A model generated the notes under the pieces. The model was not told the origin of the DNA, ran no database searches, and saw nothing but the letters and a program-made list of their open reading frames with translations. The position numbers and the translations under genes are program-made. Shown in pieces: positions 14,236 through 20,000 of a stretch of 20,000 nt of DNA. Source of the stretch: Paulinella micropora (lineage: Eukaryota > Cercozoa > Imbricatea > Euglyphida > Paulinellidae); contig WBZZ01003224.1 in NCBI GenBank assembly GCA_019918135.1, positions 5,001-25,000 on the forward strand. The letters are read 5' to 3'. How positions within the stretch are numbered: position 1 is the stretch's first letter; each line of letters starts with the position of its first letter.

Positions 14236-14757
14236 TCACTTCTTTTTGCGATTAGGTGTGGAAATATTGGAATGATATTCAGCAGCCTTAGTGTAGAACG
14301 GACGCTTCTCATGAATGTAGTAGCCCTTCAAAGCCGACCATGATTTGAAAGCCCTTATCACCCCGTCGTCTCCGAGCGCCACGTGATAAGTATCTTCTTT
14401 CCCGGGGCTCGCCATCAAAACTCCTTCTTTGCAATCCGGAACATTATACTCAAACACTTTGTCAGGCTCATCATACTTGTTGGCAATCTTGACCAAAACT
14501 TTTTTCTCATCCCAATACTTTACCTCATCCCTATCCTTCACCTTTGCTCCACCCACCTTATCGAAAGGACTCACATTTTTTGCTTTACTCTCAACCTCAG
14601 CCTGAGCAACAGGGTCTTCGTGAGACGGATGCTTGGCGTCAGGGGTGGTTGGAACTTCAGCAGGAACCTCAGCAACAACCTCGGCAACAACCTCAGTTGT
14701 CTCCTCAGTGGGCTCCTCAGCAGTCTGCTTGGAAGGAGACTTCTTCTTTGGCGGCAT
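14236..14757 (-). CDS. Unrecognised protein with Lys/Pro N-terminus and acidic low-complexity region
   Basis: I choose ATG 14757 (MPPKKKSPSKQ) over upstream in-frame ATGs because the 70 codons above it look non-coding. The product is 173 residues, with TGA at 14236. After a basic start come 40-50 residues of Glu/Val/Ala/Pro repeats (EVVAEVVAEVPAEVPTTP), then a compact domain of about 100 residues with KYWDEKKVLVKIANKYDEPD, EGVLMASPGKEDTYHVAL and AFKSWSALKGYYIHEKRPFY. I do not recognise it. The DNA is clearly more GC-rich than surrounding genes, similar to the capsid and core-like genes, so high expression or host origin is possible. It converges on the integrase with 2 bp between stops. Just upstream lies an inverted repeat, CCCACAC (14767-14773) and GTGTGGG (14794-14800). 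Confidence 0.6.
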   Translation of the reverse strand: MPPKKKSPSKQTAEEPTEETTEVVAEVVAEVPAEVPTTPDAKHPSHEDPVAQAEVESKAKNVSPFDKVGGAKVKDRDEVKYWDEKKVLVKIANKYDEPDKVFEYNVPDCKEGVLMASPGKEDTYHVALGDDGVIRAFKSWSALKGYYIHEKRPFYTKAAEYHSNISTPNRKKK

Positions 14758-14766
14758 GGTACCTGC

Positions 14767-14800
14767 CCCACACCAAAAAGCACAAAAAAACATGTGTGGG
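14767..14800. repeat. Inverted repeat upstream of the 14236-14757 gene
   Basis: CCCACAC at 14767-14773 pairs with GTGTGGG at 14794-14800 across a 20-base A-rich loop. It begins 10 nt upstream of the chosen ATG, so it would be a hairpin in the mRNA leader or an operator. A polypurine/T-run and AT-rich DNA follow to 14880. Confidence 0.5.
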
Positions 14801-14972
14801 CAGTGCCTTGAAGCCGTTTTTTTTTTGACAATTTTGTAAAATAAATAATTTCGTAAATAAAATAATTTTTTTTGTAGCCTAGTAATAAGTGTGCTTTTAT
14901 GTTGTAGTGAAATGTGTGTCATGTTCATTGATGAGAAGTGAGCGGGTAGGCAGACAGCACAGATCACACAAC

Positions 14973-15437
14973 CTACCTTACTCCTTCAATATACAATTTA
15001 TACTTTACAATAACTTCCTCAAATGTTTTTCCACCAGAAATCAAATTTCTTGCGTAATTTTCCTCTTGACGGGACATTGGAAATTTATTTTCTTCTAACC
15101 ATCTTTCAAAAAATGCTATTTCTTTTTTGGTCTCTTTTTCCTTTCTAATTCTCTGCCTTTTAATTTTCCTTGCATTTTCTAATTGCTTTCTTTCCTCTTG
15201 TATTTCATTGTCTCTTTGTTCGACAGCTTCGAGTCTTCGTTCTACCTCGTCAAGTTCAAGTTTAATTTGTCTTATCTTTTTTGACAAGTTTTTTTTCTTT
15301 GTCTCCAATGCTATTTTGTCGGAAATAATTTTGTTCTTTCTTTTGTCTGAATAATATTCAAACCAATTATTTTCTTCTCTTTCAACATCATCATCGCTTG
15401 AATTTTCTTTTGCTTCATCATCGATATAATCACTCAT
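14973..15437 (-). CDS. Acidic coiled-coil protein of unknown function
   Basis: 154 residues from ATG 15437 (MSDYIDDEAKENSSDDDVER); TAG at 14973. The frame is open upstream, but those codons overlap an inverted repeat and look non-coding. The N-terminus is strongly acidic. Residues about 35-110 form a long coiled coil with heptad-like Leu/Ile spacing and many Lys/Arg/Glu (LSKKIRQIKLELDEVERRLE). The C-terminus, FFERWLEENKFPMSRQEENY and GKTFEEVIVKYKLYI, may be a small helical domain. I do not recognise the family. The gene lies downstream of the polymerase on the same strand; a replication accessory role or a virion role are both open. Confidence 0.55.
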   Translation of the reverse strand: MSDYIDDEAKENSSDDDVEREENNWFEYYSDKRKNKIISDKIALETKKKNLSKKIRQIKLELDEVERRLEAVEQRDNEIQEERKQLENARKIKRQRIRKEKETKKEIAFFERWLEENKFPMSRQEENYARNLISGGKTFEEVIVKYKLYIEGVR

Positions 15438-15481
15438 TCTGTACAAATGGAGTCTTGTCAAGGTAGAAAGTAGGCCAAAAG

Positions 15482-15516
15482 TGCGAAAACGAAAAGTATG
15501 ATTTTTTGTTTTCGCA
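15482..15516. repeat. Perfect 9-bp inverted repeat upstream of the coiled-coil gene
   Basis: TGCGAAAAC (15482-15490) pairs perfectly with GTTTTCGCA (15508-15516) across a 17-base AT-rich loop. It is about 45 nt upstream of the ATG at 15437, a suitable place for an operator, a leader hairpin, or the 3' hairpin of the convergent or preceding transcript. Confidence 0.5.
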
Positions 15517-15623
15517 TTCTCTGATAAAAAACATGTGATAACATTGCGCATTGACTTAGGAAAAAACCGAAACCAAAGCAAGCACCGACACAAAAAAGTG
15601 CTTTTTATGCTCCTGCTCTTGGT

Positions 15624-15704
15624 ATGGCGATGGTTGGTGTAATTAGTAAGTTGGTGGCGTTGTTCGTCATTGTCGGCGGTTCAACTCCCATTGCTTACTC
15701 TTGA
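15624..15704 (+). CDS. Possible short membrane peptide
   Basis: ATG 15624 to TGA 15702 would give 26 residues: MAMVGVISKLVALFVIVGG and a short tail, one hydrophobic helix. The frame is open upstream to 15555 and there reads a basic, proline-rich stretch (KKPKPKQAPTQKS) without an ATG, the usual layout of a small type II membrane protein. That continuity is the only reason to list it. It lies in a 333-base gap between the coiled-coil and polymerase genes where I otherwise see only T/C-rich sequence (15710-15770) and the inverted repeat at 15482-15516. The start codon is unresolved, and chance is a fair alternative. Confidence 0.25.
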   Translation: MAMVGVISKLVALFVIVGGSTPIAYS

Positions 15705-15770
15705 CCCATTCCTGCCATCCTTTTTTTTTTCTTCTCTTTTTTGTAAATTCCTTTTTTCTTTTTTTTTTGC

Positions 15771-16940
15771 TTAGTATCCGTATGGTAATGTCGTGATCTG
15801 GTTTTCTTTTAGAGGTTGAATTACTCTTTTAGTGTAAGTAAATGAAAATATCTTTTGTAAATGCTCTGACGTAATTGTTTTTGTCTTTTTGTTTCTTGTT
15901 ATTTTGCTGTTGGTATGTATGATTACATTTCCAGCCTCTGCTACATTCTTTGCTATACACTTTTCTCCTTTTGTTTCTAGTAGGTCTTCTAATTCTTCAT
16001 ATGCCTTTTTAGATAGTTCAGTGTCTTGTACTTTCAATCCATTGCTTATGATACTAAACATATTAACCAAGTTCAATTTTTTACAAGTCTCGTAATTCAT
16101 TGAAAATCCTTTTAATTTCATTTTGGTTGTTCCATCATTTAGTATGTAGCCGTGTGATTTAGGTCCTGCTCCAATAAATGTGGTTATCCTTCTGCTTACC
16201 TTCGTCTTTTTGTCTATCAATTCGTCTGTCCATTGTCCCAATAAATCACCAGTCGGTATTGTTGTCTGTCCATCTTTCTCATCTACGGAATAAATTACGC
16301 TGTCTGTGTCGTGATATAACACTCTATTACCTAATCTGTCCATCATATCATACAATCTCATTTGCGCATGTGCTGTTGTAAATAGTGCTACACAGATATT
16401 TGTATTGTAGGGGTCAGATACTTTTTCAGGGTGTAGGTTGTAAGATAGTTCTAGGCATTCTTTGTTTATCATATTGATAGATACTTCATTTATCTTCTTG
16501 TCATTTAGTATTTTGAATAGTTCGGCTTCACTCCTTATGATTTTTGTTTGTGTCTTGTTGTTTTGTTGTCCAAATTTTCCCCATAGTGAGTTAAGACATA
16601 GTTTCGCTACTGCCCTTCTTCCTTCATTCTTTTCAATCTTGCTTTTGTCCAATTTGATTTTCATTTTTTCTTCATAGTCCTTAATGTAATTGTCTTTGTC
16701 TTCTTCTGTAATGACATTTGATGGATAGCCACTTGATTCCTGTTTCACTCTTAGAAAGGTCTTAATATATTCTTTGAATAGTTCAGTTGTCTGTTCATTC
16801 CAATGCCATAACTCATAAGTTTTGATCAGTCTGTAGCCTTTTTGTATGGCTTTGTAAATAAGTGGTTTGCCCATGTGCCTGTAAGTGTTCTCTCTTCGTC
16901 TGTGTGTTGGCATTTGTCTTGTAATCCTTCCTTTCCACAT
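15771..16940 (-). pseudogene. Polymerase piece 5: motifs B and C, thumb
   Basis: Genuine sequence begins near 16860 (YKAIQKGYRLIKTYELWHW), not at the ATG at 16940. It carries motif B as KLCLNSLWGKFGQ, motif C as YHDTDSVIYSV with both catalytic Asp, and KLKGFSMN, the KxKG element. It ends LKENQITTLPYGY and TAA at 15771, the usual C-terminal style of this family, so the 3' end of the gene is complete. Confidence 0.82.
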
Positions 16941-17890
16941 TTATTACATAGATAATACATCATCTTTCCTCTATCTTGACATGGTAGAACAGGATGAATT
17001 AGTCCTCTAGGCGGAAGTATTTTTATTTTTGCTACACCAAATGCTGTTTTATTATTCAACATATCATAGACATCTTTTCCTCTTATTGTTTGGTGATGTT
17101 TCACAGGATAGGGGTCATAGTACATGACAGTCGGATAGAGAGAGCACACATCTATATACTTTGCATACTGATATTCACTCATAGATTTCCAGTATAGAGA
17201 TAGAGCATTCGTCCTTCCACCAAACATCGCATGTCGTGGATTGATTGCTTCTTGCTCAATTAATGTCTCTTCTATTTCTCCTTTGAATTCTTCCTTTGTT
17301 CGTATTCTGTTCCATTGACACCCCCATATTGTTATTAATTGACTAACTTCCGGATGTTGCTTGATTAAAGTTTCGCGTAGTTTAGTTTCTTTGTATAGTT
17401 GTCCAAATGTTTTATTCACAGACCTTTCTCTGTTTAGTTCATTTCCATTGAAACACTCAGGACACCCATGCCAATAACAACCATGGAACTCATATGCCGT
17501 TTTTGTCTTTTCGTCATATCCGTCTAAGTAGGCTTTCACACCTTTGGGTAAGTTTAGTATTTTTTCTTTACAATTTAGACCATGTTGAATTTTAGCATTG
17601 TCCTTTTTTTCTCTGTATGCTAACCACTCCACACACATACGACTTGTTTTTGCTTTGTCTGTTCTGTTTGTCGGTATAACTGCTATGCTGTCCTTAGGCA
17701 TGTAGTTTGCTTTGAATAGTGCCATACATGTAGAGGCAATAGTTGTGTATTGAAATGGATCAATTCCGAACTCCATAAATTGTTCCCTAAACTCAATACA
17801 CCCCCGTCTTAGTATATCTACATCACTATGACAATATTCAATCATTTCTTTATTGAAATCAAATACTTTGTCTTTTGCTCTCCATACCAT
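16826..17890 (-). pseudogene. Polymerase piece 4: Exo III and motif A
   Basis: The 354-codon frame holds FNKEMIEYCHSDVDILRRGC (Exo III), PFQYTTIASTCMALFK, a TPR-like region with FHGCYWHGCPECF, and motif A as YIDVCSLYPTVMYYDPYP with the metal-binding Asp. Its ATG at 17890 is not a true start: the frame above joins at about 17875, where a run of four T on the plus strand looks one base short. The last 12 or so codons before TGA 16826 are out of frame; GTWANH near 16865 marks the last genuine residues. Confidence 0.8.
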
Positions 17891-18014
17891 TTTATGAAAT
17901 CATCTCTTTTATTCTTTGAGAATGAGTTATATCCGTAATCGTCCATGTCTGGTATTTTGCCTATGTATGTTTGATTGTCTGTTTTGTTAAAGAAGTGAGG
18001 AAAGTATCCTTTCT

Positions 18015-18329
18015 TCAATTCAGTAATCCAAATGTGTCAGGAAAGTCAGATAGATGCATAGTTAGAAATGATAAACTATCTATAAATCTAATCTGTTCTT
18101 TCCCATTACCAATAGACATCATCATTATTTTACCACCTTCATATATCACAAATGGAGTTATTCCTTTTTCAATCAACCATTTCAATACAAATTGACAATC
18201 ATATCCCCGTGCATTATGTGCTATGAATGTATAACCCTTATGTTTTACACCCAATGCCCACTCACAGAATTGTTCCATGTTTTTATGTATGATTGGTGTG
18301 CTGTCGGAGGGGGTTTCACCCCCTACCAT
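18015..18329 (-). pseudogene. Polymerase piece 3: Exo II
   Basis: This frame starts inside the GC-rich element (the first 8 codons or so are element sequence). It continues EQFCEWALGVKHKGY and FIAHNARGYDCQFVLKWL, the Exo II block, then SLSFLTMHLSDFPDTFG. It ends at a TGA at 18015 that is out of the true frame: about 3 codons earlier the neighbouring frame takes over with ELKKGYFPHFFN and KWYGEQ, both conserved in pPolB, running to about 17876 without a start codon of its own. Confidence 0.75.
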
Positions 18330-18380
18330 ACCCCCACCTTGTTCGCCAAGGGTTTGGAAGGGGCGGGGCCCCTTCCATCG
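18304..18380. mobile_element. GC-rich hairpin insertion in polymerase gene
   Basis: Against a background near one-third GC, 18307-18376 is roughly two-thirds GC. It contains AGGGGG-tttca-CCCCCT (18308-18323), CCAA-gggt-TTGG (18347-18358) and GGAAGGGGC-ggg-GCCCCTTCC (18356-18376), three hairpins. The ends GGAGGGG and CCCCTTCC are imperfect inverted repeats. TCG occurs on both sides (18304-18306 and 18378-18380), a possible 3-bp target duplication. The distance between the TCG copies, 74 bp, is 2 modulo 3, exactly what is needed to explain the frame change across the element. It has no coding capacity. Confidence 0.6.
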
Positions 18381-18967
18381 AAATATTGACTTTCAGAATG
18401 ATTGATAATATGTGTTCCTGTCTCTTGATTTGCTTCAAAATCAAAGAATACATATTTGGTTGATGGTTCATGTATCACTTTTTTCTTTAACTCACATTGG
18501 TGTGATAGAGGTTGTAGTTCTTTGCAGTTCCTACATTTTTCATATCCACATTTATGTTCTCCTTTGTAAGTCTTAGCACAAGTGATACATTTTTTCTTTG
18601 TGTCGCATAACTTATTTTGTTTATGATGATTGAAACATTCATCATTCGGAAACTTTCTATTACACTCATTGCACATTTTCCATTTTGAAATATTGTCATA
18701 TCCTTTACATCCTTCAGTTTGACATATATTACATTTGAATTCACATGCGTGATTATGTTCGTATCCCTTCATACATTTCTCTCAAAAGTTTCGTTTTGAT
18801 AAGAATGCTTTCATGCTTGTTATGGTGTCGTAATGGTTCATTGTTTTTAGTATGTATATGTTCCTTTTGTCCTTCATCTCAGTCTTATAAACTATTTTGT
18901 CTGGATATTCAACAATAACAATGTTGTAGTCAATGTGCTTAGCAAACTCACTAATTTCAGAAAGCAC
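18323..18967 (-). pseudogene. Polymerase piece 2: zinc-binding region and Exo I
   Basis: Same frame as piece 1. It includes the codons between the two TGAs (18782-18967), then after TGA 18782 a Cys/His-rich stretch with many CxxC pairs (CNIC, CNEC, CITC, CRNC) and the Exo I motif FFDFEANQETG. If the TGA at 18782-18784 is read as Cys it completes another CxxC pair (position, E, K, C). Reading ends in the inserted GC-rich element, whose translation RGPAPSKPLANKVGVW is not polymerase-like. Confidence 0.72.
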
Positions 18968-19810
18968 TCACAAATCTTTCATGACACCAGCCTCCTCGTG
19001 CAGTTTGTTTGCTAGTTCATCTTGAATTCTGCGTCCGTCCTTGATTTGTGAATACTTTGGATGCTTTTCTATCTTTGCTTTTGCTACAACTATTGCACTT
19101 GCCAAACATATGTTGTTTTCATTTCTTATTATTATTATACCTTTCTTTTTATACATGTCTGTTTCAGTTATTGCTTTCAATCTTGCTCCTCCTTCAGGCA
19201 TTCTCACACCCACAAAATTGAAATCAATCAATTCCATAGTTGCTCCTTCTTCGTCCATATAGTTTTCGTCGTTTGATTGCAGTATAGATTCTAATCTAGT
19301 CAGTATATCTTCTAAATTGAAATCTTTTACTTTTATTAATTTTTGGTTTTGTACATTCCAAGTTGAAGGAATAGCACTAATACGTATTTGTATTAAGTCA
19401 TTGTCTTTGTAAAGTGTTTTAAAGTCTTCAATTATGTATCCTATCATACCTATAATACCCTCTAATAGAAACTTTTTCACTTTTTGAGACATTGATTTAC
19501 TTAATTTAATAGTATATACCGATTGCCCCACAGGTAGTTTGTGTTCAGTGTCTATACTTATTAGTTTATAGCCATTGAATTCTATTACTTGTGGTTCGAC
19601 ATATTTTCGTTCCCTTTGTTTTCGCTCAGGTTCAGAATAAAACCTTTCAGGGCCAGATAGTGCTCCCCTTGTCGTTGTTATGTCATAAAACCCAGTTCCG
19701 TTTGGCTTTTCAACATATAACTTGTTTTGCCTTATCTGATATGTTATTTTTGCTTCCGTCAACTTGTCCAAGTTCCATGTGTGTCCGCCATAGTCGATGG
19801 TGTTTGCCAT
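18968..19810 (-). pseudogene. Polymerase piece 1: N-terminal region
   Basis: 280 codons from ATG 19810 to TGA 18968; an ATG at 19927 is in frame, but the 39 codons between are low-complexity translation of AT-rich promoter DNA. It contains LIDFNFVGVRMPEGG, RNENNICLASAIVVAKAKIE and DELANKLHEEAGV, blocks characteristic of the N-terminal half of Polinton protein-primed polymerases. After the TGA the same frame continues without other stops through SEISEFAKHIDYNIVIVEYP to the next TGA at 18782. Confidence 0.75.
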
Positions 19811-19923
19811 ATATTGATTGGAATATATTTTTTCCAAAATATTTTTATTTATATATAAAAAATATATATATACATAAAATATTATCTTATCTTTAATATG
19901 AAATTTAATTTTTTTTTCAAGTC
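19811..19923 (-). promoter_or_regulatory. AT-rich polymerase promoter region
   Basis: This intergenic stretch is nearly all A and T, with ATATATATATA (about 19862-19872), TATTTATATATAAAAAA and AAAATATTTT near the start codon. It separates the polymerase ATG from the stop of the preceding gene. Several TATA-like sites are possible and none stands out. Confidence 0.4.
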
Positions 19924-20000
19924 TCAATTTTCACCTACAATATTCTGGAGTCTAATAAGGTCAGCCTTGGTTTTTCTCTTTTCTCTTTTGATTTTCTCAG
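19924..20000 (-). CDS. C-terminal end of a basic protein, cut by the window edge
   Basis: On the minus strand one frame enters from the right edge and reads EKIKREKRKTKADLIRLQ NIVGEN then TGA at 19924. The strongly basic, helix-like composition looks like a protein C-terminus, and the other two frames have early stops. Nothing can be said about its function. It is the next gene upstream of the polymerase and on the same strand. Confidence 0.35.
   Translation of the reverse strand, partial: EKIKREKRKTKADLIRLQNIVGEN

Larger units (their letters stand above)
15771..19810 (-). pseudogene. pPolB: Protein-primed family B DNA polymerase, whole locus, multiply interrupted
   Basis: The locus of about 4 kb (some 1,345 codons) matches the length of Polinton pPolB. 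Start is ATG 19810 (MANTIDYGGHTWNL). Order of recognisable parts: N-terminal region 18785-19810; Cys-rich zinc-binding region near 18600-18780; Exo I (FFDFEANQE) at about 18445; Exo II (FIAHNARGYD) near 18205; Exo III (IEYCHSDVDI); motif A (YIDVCSLYPTVMYYDPYP); motif B (KLCLNSLWGKFGQ); motif C (YHDTDSVIY); KLKGFS; TAA at 15771. All catalytic motifs are present. Breaks: in-frame TGA at 18968 and 18782, a GC-rich insertion at 18304-18380, and single missing bases near 18025, 17875 and 16860. The enzyme would copy the linear genome from a protein primer. As given it cannot be made in one piece. Whether this is true decay or base-calling error is undecided. Confidence 0.85.

Noticed and set aside
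15640..15705. Possible tRNA because of GGTTCAACTCCC resembling a T-arm
   Set aside because: The flanking bases do not form a T-stem, and no acceptor, D-arm or anticodon arm can be drawn.
16826..17010. Programmed -1 frameshifting in the polymerase
   Set aside because: The junctions lack a convincing X-XXY-YYZ slippery heptamer with a downstream structure, and at least three separate shifts would be required.
18015..18380. Intein or intron within the polymerase
   Set aside because: The extra segment is only about 70 bp, has no splicing motifs or intron boundaries (no GT-AG with matching frame), and lies away from the catalytic motifs where inteins usually insert.
4802..19000. Alternative genetic code (TGA as Cys or TAA/TAG as Gln) for the whole element
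   Set aside because: Many intact genes (ATPase, capsid, GIY-YIG, integrase) stop at sensible places using TAA, TAG and TGA, so wholesale reassignment is not supported; kept only as a minor option for the polymerase TGAs.
1..20000. Terminal inverted repeats of a complete Polinton at the window ends
   Set aside because: The first and last tens of bases are not complementary, and protein-coding frames run across both edges.
1..20000. CRISPR array
   Set aside because: Repeats seen are either coding tandem repeats or three dispersed structured copies; there is no regular repeat-spacer pattern.

Overview
The window is about 20 kb of AT-rich DNA carrying the gene set of a Polinton-like virus / Maverick-Polinton element (the virophage-adenovirus-Polinton assemblage that infects or integrates into protist genomes). 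The diagnostic genes are a double jelly-roll major capsid protein, a single jelly-roll penton (minor capsid) protein, an adenovirus-type cysteine protease, an FtsK/HerA-type packaging ATPase, a retrovirus-like (rve) integrase and a protein-primed family B DNA polymerase. No cellular housekeeping gene, rRNA or tRNA was found. The rve integrase and the broken genes fit an integrated, partly decaying copy, but a virus or metagenome contig with read errors is not excluded. Terminal inverted repeats were not seen, and genes run off both ends, so the element is not fully contained.

Layout, left to right. 1-372 (+): 3' part of a small gene with an ExoX/DUF3820-like tail. 356-9291: a nearly all-minus virion block holding a phage-like spike protein, major capsid, penton (frameshifted), GIY-YIG nuclease, protease, a proline-rich coiled-coil protein, a small basic core-like protein, the packaging ATPase, a small beta-rich protein and a two-helix membrane protein. 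One short plus-strand gene for a secreted Cys-rich protein sits inside it. 9281-13118 (-): a giant phage-tail-fibre-like gene ending in a peptidase S74 intramolecular chaperone, split by one amber codon and one frameshift. 13370-14233 (+): integrase. 14236-14757 and 14973-15437 (-): two unrecognised proteins. 15771-19810 (-): the protein-primed polymerase, in pieces. 19924-20000 (-): C-terminal end of another gene.

Working together: polymerase and integrase replicate and insert the element. ATPase, capsid, penton and protease build, fill and mature an icosahedral particle. The fibre and the phage-like spike probably recognise the host cell, and the basic protein may condense the genome.

The most unusual signals are three. 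(1) A 100-155 bp intergenic element with three stem-loops occurs three times, and two copies in inverted orientation bracket the small basic protein gene; stem sequences differ between copies by compensating changes. (2) A roughly 70 bp GC-rich hairpin sequence with a possible 3-bp target duplication sits inside the polymerase exonuclease domain. (3) All single-base frame breaks go the same way (one base missing, mostly in short A/T runs), in three genes, alongside four lone in-frame stop codons. This last pattern must be settled as sequencing error, decay or recoding before the gene models are trusted.
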